A stretch of DNA of 64,000 nucleotides from Rotaria socialis (taxonomy: Eukaryota > Rotifera > Eurotatoria > Philodinida > Philodinidae). The DNA lies in assembly GCA_905331475.1 (NCBI GenBank), contig CAJNYU010001693.1, positions 1-64,000 on the forward strand, given 5' to 3'. Shown here one piece after another: positions 12,701 through 23,199 of this stretch; position 1 is the stretch's first letter; the number at the start of each line of letters is the position of its first letter. The position numbers and the translations under genes are program-made. The notes below the pieces were generated by a model that saw only the letters and a list, made by a program, of their open reading frames with translations, was not told the DNA's origin and made no database searches.

Positions 12701-14006
12701 AAAAAATCACTGCGAATAGTATTACACGAAGAGACAAGTTCATCAAGCGTTTACTTGAGAATTTTTTCGGATGAGATTCTATATTAATTTGAGCTATTCA
12801 ATTTAATGTAAATGATAATAACGATTCCAAATCTCTGAATCTTACTGTGAATAATTTCAATCTATAATACTGAAAAGCGCTCAATAAATGGATTCGACGA
12901 GTGCAATGAAGTGTGAAAATTATGACTATACGTTCGAGCATCTAAGAACTTGATGAACTTGTTCTTCTTTTTGTGTACTCAAAAAAAGTGAGTACACTCT
13001 AGATTCGGTCAGTGTGTCCGCCCTGCGTTAACACGATAACCTTTGAAAGCCTCATCCAATTGTCATGAAATTTTGTACACATAATGATCTTATTAATATC
13101 TCAGTCGAGTTCGAAGATGAGAACGATCCGTCAAGAAATGGCTGAGTTACCGAAAAAATTGTTAGTATTGACCAGACCATCCCTGAGGAAGGCGGTACAG
13201 GGATTTTTTCAAAAAAAAATTTTTCTTTCTTAGAATTACTCACAACATATAAAATTGACTCCGTTTTTGCAGTACGCATAACAATCGGACGCGAATCCGA
13301 TGTTTCCTCATTTCTTTATTTTATTCTAGTCTTATCACTTGCGGCGTATCCTAATATGTATGGACGGCTAGGCATTAGAACGGGAGGGGGGGGGTGGAGA
13401 AGATGCACATCAAAGACAATATATGATTTAATAGTATCGTCACAGATCAAGACAACAAGCTCTTATCGAAATATAATTAGTATTATAATCTTAGTTGAAG
13501 AATGATACCATAGAACGTGTCTGTTCATACTATCAGATAAGGTACCAATAGAATTCGGTTAATCTTTTGATGAAGAATTAATGTAATTCAATATGCCTTA
13601 AGTAATTCGCAATAGCATTGGCCTATAATTTTTACTGGAAATTCTATCAAATTAATAACTTTAGGGCGAGCTATGCAGAGCTATATTTCTAAAGATGAAT
13701 ATATTAAAACCTAATGTGATACTTTTTGATGCAAGATAATTGTATTTCTTCAGCTACTTCGTTTAGTTAGCAATCAATTATGAACTGCCTTAAGACATTG
13801 TACTACGTCTGTTGGTTATATTAATTATTTACCTATCAGCAGTTGAAATATTATTAGAAATAATTATTTATTTTTTCTAATTTCTAATTTTAGAAAGTTT
13901 CCGAATTGTAAATGTGAAAAAAAATCCGACCGCAACAAAAAAGGCTGCAGTTAAAACTAATAGTTCTGGATTAAATGGAACCACAACAAACGAAGTACGT
14001 GTGTAA
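6765..14006 (+). CDS. Serine/threonine phosphatase with IQ motif and EF-hands (PPEF/rdgC family)
   Basis: Eighteen exons in consistent phase: 6765-6788, 7573-7648, 7731-7858, 7912-8002, 8072-8140, 8195-8259, 8683-8844, 8911-9046, 9106-9173, 9239-9398, 9459-9545, 11360-11609, 11675-11755, 11822-11928, 11982-12145, 12201-12285, 12348-12500 and 13894-14006. They give about 672 residues (human PPEF1 653, PPEF2 753). Order: an IQ calmodulin-binding motif ([13 protein letters not shown], about residues 36-50); PPP phosphatase domain with GDLHGQ (~190), GDFVDRG (~219), RGNHED (~249), HGGIS (~307), IRSHQ and SASNYCG; then C-terminal EF-hands, the clearest being [13 protein letters not shown] (~620), with DYNHSGFISRIE before it. 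All metal-ligand motifs are intact. The family dephosphorylates phosphoproteins, rhodopsin in flies, under Ca2+/calmodulin control. Three introns are long (423, 1814 and 1393 bp). Ignoring the last donor would end the protein at a TGA at 12548. The spliced tail ESFRIV matches the family better. The final codon could still be followed by another exon, because GTACGTG lies just before the stop. Confidence 0.92.
7339..7386. repeat. (TA)n-rich microsatellite
   Basis: Imperfect TA/TC dinucleotide run inside the first intron of the phosphatase gene. Confidence 0.8.
9546..11359 (+). other. Long intron of the phosphatase gene
   Basis: 1814-bp intron between the exon ending in EYRQIQ and the exon starting DLFWSDP. 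Those two segments are contiguous in the family, so no exon is missing. It contains a 101-codon open frame at 9949-10254 that is unrelated to any family I recognise and is probably chance or transposon debris. Most other introns of this gene are 50-80 bp, so insertion of repetitive DNA is likely. Confidence 0.6.
12501..13893 (+). other. Long last intron of the phosphatase gene, with repeat-like DNA
   Basis: 1393-bp intron. It contains a hairpin at about 12974-12999 (GTGTACTC...GAGTACAC) followed by less AT-rich sequence (13000-13300) that looks unlike the surroundings, and a G-run at 13382-13393. No coding capacity was recognised. The open frame at 13052-13279 on the minus strand lies within this repeat-like block. 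Confidence 0.45.
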
Positions 14007-15595
14007 CACATATATAACATGACCAATTATTTACAAGAAAAGAAACAATTTATATTCCTGATATCGATGAAATGTGGACACATGACTTCGAATATTTTTG
14101 TCTGCACATATATTTTATTGTTGTCGTCTTTGTGAATGTTTCACATATGCATAAAACGAATGTTTTATTTTTGTTCCTTATATTTTTATGGATTAAAATA
14201 ATAAAAGTAGAAATGATATGAACGTCTTTTGCAATAAGCATGAATTAATCGATTTTTGATATGTTCGATTTTGAATCTGAAAGCAGATTTCGTAGGAAAA
14301 AAACTTTGACACGGTGCCTATACTCAATTATAATATTTGTTAATTATTCGTTATAGTAATTGAAAATAACTTCACCTACTTTATGAGACAAATTCCAAAG
14401 TCTATTCTTGTAACCGAAAAACAAGAAGATAAGAAATGGTTCATTTCTCTTGTTTAGTCAAGTAGAAATTGATTAGGATTGAGGGCTTACTAAAAATTAG
14501 CATATTGTTATTATCTGAGATAGAATTTATTATTCAATGGAATAATGAGTTCTTTTTGCCGTACAAGAAATTTGCAACATTTTGCATATGTACGCATTTA
14601 ATCATCTAGTTTTAGAAACAAAAAATAGTTTGTCGTACCATTATATAGTTATCGTTGAAAAAATGGAGTTCATTAATTGTCTTTTCTTGAGATTCTTCCG
14701 CGTCTGAAAGAGTTTGCCATCATAGACTCTTCATCATTTGAAGATATTTATTTAAAACATAAGTAGAGAATCTTCTGACCCATGAAATATCGAACCCAGG
14801 AGAATAGAAACAACGACTGATTCTAGTGCATTTTCTAACATTTGTTTTGCATCAGATTCATATGAATTATAGGGAACAAACTTCGACTAGCCATTCGTAA
14901 TAATCCATCATTAAAAGCCGTCGATCAAGATCGTCAACTAGCCAGAAATAATTGTTCTGAAGTGGAAACAGTTTCCTGTTTTACTACACATTTGATCAAT
15001 AAGTGTTTATTTGGATTTTTTTCAGTAATTTTAAAGGCAATAATAACTATATATATTTTTTAATAAATAATCTTTATCAAAAGTAGAATATAAAATTTTT
15101 CTGGCAGTAAAAAAGTTATTATATTTCCTATATTGAAATGAATTTTTCAAACCAAGAAAAACTAAAAATAAAGTTTTTATACGATTTCAATATATGTTTG
15201 TTCATTATGAAGATTTTCTCTAAGAATAGTATAGAACGAGTAGGAAGCTACTGATCCAAATTATTCTGGGCAGGAACTCCATCACCTTCAAGATCTGAGT
15301 GGAGTAGATGTTTTTTTTTTTTTATTACCGGAGCCTTCTTCTAGTTTTTGTTGTTTGAAATATAGGAGATAAACGTACCAGTCCTTTCGTCACAGCACCC
15401 ACACTAGACACAACACCCTGTGGGAGTCTTTAAATTTGCCCGTCGTTGATGATATTCACATTCTATCCACTGAAACGGCTGAGAAGCAATGAATGAATTG
15501 AAAAACAAAAGTTTTTTTTCTTTACATCTACAGTATTCATTTTATGCTTCTGGTTACATTAGCATATTTTGTGTCTTAAACAGTACATCTATGCT
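14007..15595. other. Intergenic DNA between the phosphatase gene and the SEC63 remnant
   Basis: AT-rich, without a recognised gene. A plus-strand open stretch starting behind an acceptor-like TTATAG at about 14871 encodes 58 codons beginning NKLRLAIRNNPSLKAV, which looks protein-like. It does not splice in phase to the upstream phosphatase exon and I could not place it. It may be a gene relic. Confidence 0.45.
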
Positions 15596-16140
15596 GCATG
15601 AATTATCTCATTGATGAGTAAGATTTCGAAAGAATGACGTAGTGTTGGATTTGCTTTGTTTATTTTCAAGTAGTTCATACAATGGCACGTATAAAATAGA
15701 TGAAACCAATTCGAATTTCACGCTCGACAAATCATTTTGGAATGGCACAAATGAGATCAAACGTTCTTTTCCCATCAGGATTTCCATATTTTTCCAATTA
15801 TCTTTTGATTCTGCATTAATTAATGTTCTATATGCTTCCGCTATTTTTTTAAAAACTCTTCCGGATCACCACCACGATCTGGATGATTTATTTTACTTAA
15901 CTCATGACAGACTCGTTTTATTTCACTAATAGGCGCTTCTTTATCAACCGCTAATATTGCAAATGGATCATAGTCTTCATTTTCAGTTGTAATCAGTGGT
16001 GCATGATATGCCAGTGATACAAATTTGATCTCTTCTCTTCTAGGCCGCAAATAACAAGGCAACGACAGAAGAATAAATGCGAAACGAGGAAGAATAAAAT
16101 AATACAGCTTTTCTCCGCCTTCGTCGTAGTCAAACTTCAT
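15596..16140 (-). pseudogene. SEC63-like DnaJ protein, frame-shifted remnant
   Basis: Read from 16140 downward, the frame starts MKFDYDEGGEKLYYFIL, matching the SEC63 N-terminus and first membrane segment, followed by LRPRREE. The region that normally carries the cytosolic loop and second membrane segment is missing. The frame resumes at YHAPLITTENEDYDPFAIL and a J-domain with the HPD motif (INHPDRGGD), stopping after EEFLKK in an A-run at about 15846. One frame over, the homology continues: IAEAYRTLINAESKDNW. A further frame change reaches YGNPDGKRTFDL and then IPK followed by a TGA where the family has Trp. Two frameshifts, a lost membrane segment and in-frame stops indicate a dead copy. 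No introns were needed, so a retrocopy or a collapsed duplicate are both possible. Functional SEC63 is an ER translocon partner of Hsp70. Confidence 0.7.
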
Positions 16141-16970
16141 TTCTCTTGCGGCTCTTTCAAGTATTGATGAAAATGGAAGAAAGAAAGTTGCTTGTTATAT
16201 TTGGGACGGATGTACCAATTCCTAAGAAAAAGTTTTGTTTTTAGAAAGTCATCTTTCTGATTTCCACCGAGAACTGTATCATACCATGAGCGAGTGATCC
16301 GTAGAGAATTCGAGCCCATGAATATTCGAAATAGTTTGATACCACAATTTTTTTAAACGCACATGGAATCTCAAGAATCGAATAATTTCAATTCGAAATA
16401 TCTTATGGTCATTAAATACAGTCAATGTATTCAATCATCATTTGATCGCCACCTCAGCAGCATCATTTTCTATCCCAAGAAGTCAACATGGCTCTAATAA
16501 TATCCATGAAAGCCAATGCCTTCGAATCGCCTATTTTAGCCTTTGAGTAAAAGCCAAACAAATTAATTTACTTTTTCTTTTCTATTATGAAAAAGAATCT
16601 TTTTATTAAGATCAAAAGCACAGTCACTCACAATCAAACTGTGTTCTATGTTTAAAACAAAACGAACATTTCTTTTTTACAGTTGTCTAACTAATAACAG
16701 AGTATTGTTTTGATCCTCATATTTGATGCATAATAAATAAAACACATGTTAACAGTATACAACAAGAAAAACAAAAACAAGAAAATCTAAAATGTTCTAC
16801 TTTTAGTTGATGATAAGTAAGACTGTTATAAACATCAGACGAGAGAAAACTCGACAAAACAAACAAATAACATACACGCCCACAATAACAACAACAACAA
16901 CGACAACAACAACAACTAGAATTTCTTTCAAAGTGCTAGAAACATGAAGTAAACAAAAAACAATGAACTA

Positions 16971-18108
16971 TCATATGTGATTTGGATAGAGCAATTTACG
17001 AAGACTATTATGAATCAATTGTTCTACTGTTTGTTGATTAATAACGACATTTAATGTTGTTGTTGTTGTTGTTGTTGTTGCCGATGGTGTTGTTGGAATT
17101 GTTAATGAAAGAGGCGATGATGATAATGATGCTGATGACAAGGCTATTTGTTGTTGTTGTTGGCAATAATAACAATGTTCATGTGCTTCTATTGGTGACA
17201 TTTCAGTTGGTCTAAAAATAGTTTCGTTATCGAAATAGTTGAAAACATTTATTTTTTTTTGTGCTGAATTTTTACTTGGCCTTCGGTGAATGGTTTATAA
17301 AACGAGATGTTGTTAATTTTGATTGATTTTTTTTAACATGTTTCAGTCTTTGACGTCGATTAGCGAACCAAGAACGACATTGTTGCGCTGTTATATTACC
17401 TTCGGTTATAAAACGTTTCTTGTCTGGTGAACGTGGATAAGGATCATCCAAATTGGTATTATACCTAAATTGTAAAACAAACCGAAAGGGGTTGAGATAA
17501 TACATAATTAGATTTTATTTGCGAACCATTCTTGCATTAGTTTAACAGCATGATCAGGTAGTTTATGATAGTATTTCGAACGTGATGAAGAAACACGCGG
17601 TACAAGCGGCGCCGGTAAATAATTCGTTGGCTTTTCATTAATAATAGCAGCTGATAAATGTGCACGAGACTTAAACAAATATTTATCATTTTTGCGTAAA
17701 ACAAGATTTATTCGTTTCACTTACAGGTAATTCAACATAGTGTCTATTGTTCATTATTTGATCGGAAATATCTATATTACTATATAATGGCTCTATGATA
17801 CCTTGTTGTCCTTGTTCTAGATGTTGTGAATGTGCCGCCTGTTCTTGATGTTGTTGATTTAAACCATTAAAAAAGTGTTCAATTTCAAAATAAAGTTCAT
17901 CATCATGGCTTGTTTTTATGATTGTTGATTTATTGTTTGGCGCAACAGCATCGTCTTGTGGTGATAAATATAATGGTGTAAATGGACTGCTTGTTGTTGG
18001 TAATGGTGATGTTGATTGAAATGCGGTCCAATCTAAATCACTCTGTGTACTATTTGTATCGTTTGTTAAAGTTGAATCAGTATCAAAATCAAAAATAAAC
18101 GAATCCAT
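16971..18108 (-). CDS. Divergent TALE-class homeodomain transcription factor (copy 1)
   Basis: Four exons on the minus strand: 17725-18108, 17527-17669, 17276-17464 and 16971-17211, all phase-consistent, give about 318 residues. The N-terminal 128 residues are acidic and Ser/Thr/Gln-rich, a possible activation domain. The homeodomain spans about residues 158-222: KYYHKLPDHAVKLMQEW, then NTNLDDPYP, then QQCRSWFANRRQRLKH. There are seven residues between the helix-1 Trp and PYP, as in three-residue-loop-extension (TALE) homeodomains. The recognition helix reads WFANRRQR, more SIX-like than the MEIS/PBX WFxNxRxR. The correct spacing requires a G|GTTCGC donor at 17526, not the longer open frame that runs to a TAA. 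The C-terminus has Gln and Thr runs from CAA/ACA repeats. No MEIS or PBC domain was seen. It is a nuclear DNA-binding regulator by inference. Confidence 0.82.
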
Positions 18109-19934
18109 TACTAAGAATTAAAGATAAAACGTTTCAAATGAATAAATAATACAAGAGAAGAAACGAGAAATTTCACTTACACACACACGACGTGCCTTCT
18201 ATTTATCACTGCTCGTTTACGAACATTCTAGTGGTGGATATTTTGTTTCTTTTGTGTTCACATGTGATGCACATATGGAGGAACTTCTTGTACCAATAAC
18301 ATTTTTTTATCTTGTCAAATATAGGTTAGGAAGAGGCTGGTGAAACATATGCCTCTATTCTGTTGATTTCCATGCATTCTTTCTTTATCCAGGCATTTAT
18401 TTTTACGCATTAAGTTAAAGAAACAAAGACCAACGAATGAGAGGGAGAGAGAGAATGACGCATTTCGTTTCGATAGCTAACGATCTGCACTCATTAGAAA
18501 GATGATTTAAAGGAACGAGTCTTTTTAAACTTTGATACTATCAATCTCTAGTTTTTATTTATTTACTCGATCGGGACGATACAAATATATAGTTGTATAT
18601 ACAAGTTATTGAGTTTGAGATGACATCGACTCTTCTATTTTAAAAATACATCCATCTCATATCTCTGCCAAATACGATCGTAAAAGAGTCAAGCGAAGTG
18701 ATTTCATGACGTTTTCTATTTATGTTAAAATTTTTTGAACAAGGTTTCCTTGAAGACAATTAGTATTCAACTCATTTGATTATGCTATTAATTATATGAT
18801 CAATATTGAATAGTTAAACTCGTCAAATTTTTCATCTTCTATTTAAAAGCTAAATGTGAATAAAACAAAATAAGATCGAATCGTGCTTTCGATTTTTATT
18901 TATTTGAAGGGATTGAGTATGAAACACGAAATTTTGATTACATATAAAAGTGTAAGCAATGGATGTTTTCGATTGACGCGAACTCTAGAAAAACAATGCA
19001 TTTATTGGATTAGGCACACCTGGTGAAAACCTACAATGTAACTGCGACATTTTTCTATTTTGTATTACACTTGAAATGCAATATCGATACCCGATTGATT
19101 CCATTCTGAGACTATCTCTAATAGTATTTTTTGTGTTTGACAGAGACACATACAGTGATGGCATATTAAAAATCAGCCAGATGAAAAAGATTTTTTCTTA
19201 ATTGTTAAAATTTCGTCGGGTGTTTTCCAAATGTTACAAAGTAACTTTCATACGAATCGGAGAAAAAGAATCAAGTTCATTAAAGTTGAAGGTTTTCTTC
19301 GCAGCTCCAATCACATTCCAATGCCACCCAAGTTTAATATTAGAAAAACAAACGCCTATAAAAGCCTGAAGTGAAAGTACAAGTGGAAACTTTTCTTCTC
19401 GTGTAAATATTAAGAAAAAAACTGAATCTCTCTACCTATGTTCGACAGTATTTATTACTCTATCATCGAAATAGATATTTATCATTATTCTCTAAATATT
19501 GAAAGAGCATAAAATCTAGAACGTCTTATTTTATGTTTTGAACTTTAAAAATGGTAATATTTTGCTCCCGTCGCCGTCTCATTTTTTCAAGAGCTTTTTC
19601 TTCTCTCGTTTTATTATTACTGTTTTTTTTCTATCAACGAGTGTCGTCTGTTTTTTCCCTTTTTCTTTTTTCTTTTTAATGAGAAGACCGTTTAGTGAAT
19701 TTTTTGTCACAAACAAAACAATTGACCAAGCATGCGTATTTTTTGCAATGTCAAACATTGTCGTTTCTATCGAACAGCTTTTCACTGCTAATCTATTGTA
19801 TTTTTTTTCTTCATCTTGGTAAATATATGGCGGATTTGAAGAAATAAAAATATTGATTGAATCATAAATTATCAGCGATTTTTTTTTCTCATTTGATTTA
19901 CTGAAGAAGCAAGATTCATTTGGGTGAAAATAAA
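18109..19934. other. Intergenic region upstream of the first homeobox gene
   Basis: About 1.8 kb between the divergently transcribed homeobox gene (minus) and the small unknown gene (plus). A GA-rich tract sits near 18440-18460. Open frames at 19538-19822 are T-rich chance frames. It presumably holds both promoters. No defined element was recognised. Confidence 0.5.
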
Positions 19935-21999
19935 ATGACTTCGTAAGTAACGATTTCTGTTTTTGTCTTGTCGGGTTAACTAGAAAAAGAGTTATTCAGC
20001 ATGAAATATGCTACTATTAAAGATCGATTAAATATTGAAGGTGGAAAATAGTTTCTTATCTTTTAGTCGTATATTTGAGTTAAATTAAAATTTTCATTCC
20101 CGATGTCACAAACATGAACTATAGCCTATATTTGTTATCAACTAAATAAGATGGGTTTCGTGGAAAAGGCAGAAAGGGAAAGCGTCGAAGAGGCAAACAT
20201 AGAAGGGGAAAATACAGAAATTGTAAACGTCCAACGAAAAAAGTAGAAAACGGAAAATGCCGAAAATTGAGTTTTTTGATTATTTTAAAGAAAAAAAATT
20301 CATTTTCTAAATTGGTGTGCACGTATACGTCGTATCTATGTTCAATACAAGTCCAATACATTTTTGAAGAGGACGTTTTATTGCATGTGAACATACATTG
20401 GTTAAACACTAGTAATGGTTTACCATTATGAGTCGTTAAGAAAGATATTTCACTGTCCATTGCCAACGATTGAAGAGAGAATTATTTGTTAGTTGTTTTC
20501 GCCGCCAGACTGATTTACATATATGGCATACGCTAACAATGAACAAGTATAGACAATAGACGAGAAGGACAACGGATTTAACTTATTCCACTCACAACCA
20601 ATACCAACTCAAAAAAAATTTCGTTATCTATAGACATCTTTTCAATTCGACGTTTTCACCTTCTGCAATTACCAATTTCGGCGTTTTTCTTTTCTGCCTT
20701 TTCCGCTAATTCGAGTTAAATAAGAGAAATAACGTTTTAAATGAAGGGGAAAAGCTGCCCGATGCATTTAGATCGTGTAAATCCGAATCTATTTAAAATT
20801 CAAATGTCGGAATCGATGCACAATAAGAACAGTATACGTTATAAATCTATTATTTCGCTAGTCAAAGTTGTACTTTGGTCAATATATGACGGGGTCAAGT
20901 AGAAGTACGACCAGGTACATTTTCGGCTGACTCAATATTTCGTCGTAAACGATATCATTTCATTTATGGGCTATAAATTGTAAGTTTGCCTTCAATCATA
21001 TGCAAATTACAAGTAGCACTTGACGTTTCGCTCTTAAAAATTTTATTTTTCTCATTCACTAAAGAAATAATTAAAGTCTCTCTCTCTCTCTCTCTCTCGT
21101 TGACGTCTCGTTCGAAATTAAAAATAATAATTTTATTTATTCAAGAATGTACTATATAGTAACAGTATTTAACCAACGGTATATTCAATACAGAGAAAGA
21201 GACCATGAAACTTAGTTTAAAAGTTAAGCAATCTTTTTATTGTTTAGCTAAAAAAAAGAATTTCATATATTAATTTAGACCAAACATTTCTCGAACTTTA
21301 TTTCATCAGAAAGTACAGTTAATCCTTTCACTGTGTCAGCAAGTCACATAATAGAACAAAATAAAAAAAGAACTTTCACCGCGTACTATTCATTGTAATG
21401 GAATTCACAATTCTATTTTTCTTTTTAATAGCAACAAAGCTAGTAGTTCTACTCGTCTTCCAAGTTTATATCGTAAAACACTTATAAAATCGGAATTTGA
21501 TTATCGCCGTGAAATACGTCGTAAATTAGACCGAATTCAACATGACAATCGTGATATGATGCGTCGTCATTTTGCCAGTGATCATGTATTTGCACACGAA
21601 CTTTTAACCAAGCGTCACCAATGGTTTGGTATCGATAAAACATATCGAGATGCATGTCGAACAATGTGGAATCGTCAGGCAGCTAACGCTACTCGAACAA
21701 GTCATATGACTTTGCCAAGTGTTTACTCGAGAGAAGATGCTTCGCCAACAAGTATAATATCACCGAGAACAGAAGAAGATCTACTAGACAGTGATGAAAA
21801 AATCCGAAATGACTTTTTACGCAAACAACCAGTGATGTTAGAAATTATGGGCGCACCACATTCATCTCTATGTCTAAAACATAAACAAGCTGTTGAATTA
21901 AGAAAAATAAGCGCTCAAAAACGGCATACGCACATTCAAACAACAGCTGTCAACGATAATCGTTATAAACAACTTGTACATTCATTACAAGACAATTAA
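19935..21999 (+). CDS. Uncharacterised basic protein with 8-nt first coding exon
   Basis: The large exon 21432-21999 is open from its acceptor (TTTTTAATAG) to a TAA and encodes 189 residues rich in Arg, Lys, His and Gln. It includes a long basic helix (RREIRRKLDRIQHDNRD) and an Arg/His-rich middle. No upstream ATG lies in frame at the exon start. An ATGACTTC followed by a perfect GTAAGT donor at 19935-19942 joins in phase to give MTSNKASSSTRLPSLYRK. The whole protein would be about 191 residues. The 1489-bp intron contains an inverted-repeat element (20160-20705). I do not recognise the family. The strongly charged helices would fit a microtubule- or axoneme-associated protein, but that is a guess. 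The first-exon assignment is inference. Confidence 0.65.
20160..20705. repeat. Imperfect inverted-repeat (fold-back) element
   Basis: The left arm begins GTGGAAAAGGCAGAAAGGG and the right arm ends TTTTCTGCCTTTTCCGC. The arms remain similar for roughly 65 bp, with repeated GAAAA..CGTCGAA blocks. The interior has no coding capacity. It sits in the intron of the unknown plus-strand gene. The borders are approximate and no target duplication was identified. Confidence 0.45.
21074..21099. repeat. (TC)n microsatellite
   Basis: An uninterrupted TC dinucleotide run of about 12 units within the intron of the unknown gene. Confidence 0.8.
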
Positions 22000-23199
22000 C
22001 AATTTTTTTCGTCGATAAAATATGAAAAAAAAAAACTATTTTCGATGAAAAAATTTCAAGCATAACAATACCATTGTTCTTGACACTTTCAATTGTTTTG
22101 TTAAGACAACTAAAGATATTTTTCTTTCTTTTCAAAATATAATCATTATGATTGATATGCAAAGAAAAAGAAAGAAAAAAACATCGCATCCTACATATTC
22201 ATTGAAGTAAACTGTAATTGTAATATTGTGTAATATAGTTTATGTAACTACTAGCATCTTTGATTTATCTAACTTAAACATTTGATGATACCATGGACTC
22301 ATTTTTGCATTCATTGCTATATTCGAAAGTACATGCAACCGTTTCTGGCATCATCGACGCTGCCAAAATTTGAGCCTGATAAACTTTTATTTCTCCATGA
22401 AGTCGCTACATAGTTGTGAATAAAAGTAATATATGATTTGAAATTCTTGTCTGATAATTTCTAACTAATACTTCAGGCACTGGGCCGTGGCTAATCAGAA
22501 GCAGTTCGTTAGAATTCGACTTGTCTTACTATGGAAGGATAGTACAATACATTATTTTAGGGAATCATCTATTTCGATTGAAACCTATTTACATCAAATT
22601 CGACAAATTATTAACGACCTGATTTTTTGAACTATTTCTGAAAATCATTGTATTGGCCAATACTGGTTTACTTAAAGAGCAACTCAGATTCCCTGTACAG
22701 CACCGCCTCATTTTTCTTCACCATTTCTGTATTAATCAATAGTTTGTAGTCAAACTTACTGAGAACTCTAATCCATGACATCTGTTCCTGAGAACAAAAA
22801 CCTCCTACTCCCGGCTCAAACCAATAATCGTTGTACTAAATGCTGACGATTCCAATGCATGAATCAAACTAATACTATAATAAATGTTTGTTTTTACGCA
22901 ATAATTTTGATCATTTCCGATTGAATATCTGAATGCAACCAAGATAAAATTTTTCACAAGTTTTAATAGATAAAAAATCGCAAATGAAAGTGTCGCTCAC
23001 ACACAAAACGCACACAAGTTGTTTCGTTTCAATGCCAAGCGAAAAGAAGAAAAAAAGAAGAAGGATGTATAATAGAAAAAAAAACACAACAACAACAACG
23101 ACGACCATGACGTCATTGCACATTGATTTAAACAAACAAACAAATGTGAAAACGTATGTTTGTATCTGTGCAATAGTCTTGTCCAAGTCTCTGTTTATT
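22000..23199. other. Intergenic, convergent gene ends
   Basis: 1.2 kb between the stop of the plus-strand unknown gene and the stop of the minus-strand second homeobox gene. It should hold both 3' UTRs. Open frames at 21950-22189 and 22911-23205 are A- or T-rich and overlap on opposite strands, so I take them as chance frames. An (ACA)n tract lies at 23082-23102. Confidence 0.5.

Noticed and set aside
12970..13300. Possible transposon fragment with a GTGTACTC hairpin
   Set aside because: Composition differs from its surroundings, but no termini, duplication or coding remnant could be defined, so it is only mentioned under the intron.
15841..16140. SEC63-like frame as a functional short J-protein
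   Set aside because: The homology continues past the stop in other frames, which shows frameshift decay and not a naturally short gene.
16137..16319. 60-codon minus-strand frame just upstream of the SEC63 remnant
   Set aside because: Ends directly before the SEC63-like ATG, but shows no match to SEC63 or another family, so it was not merged into the pseudogene.
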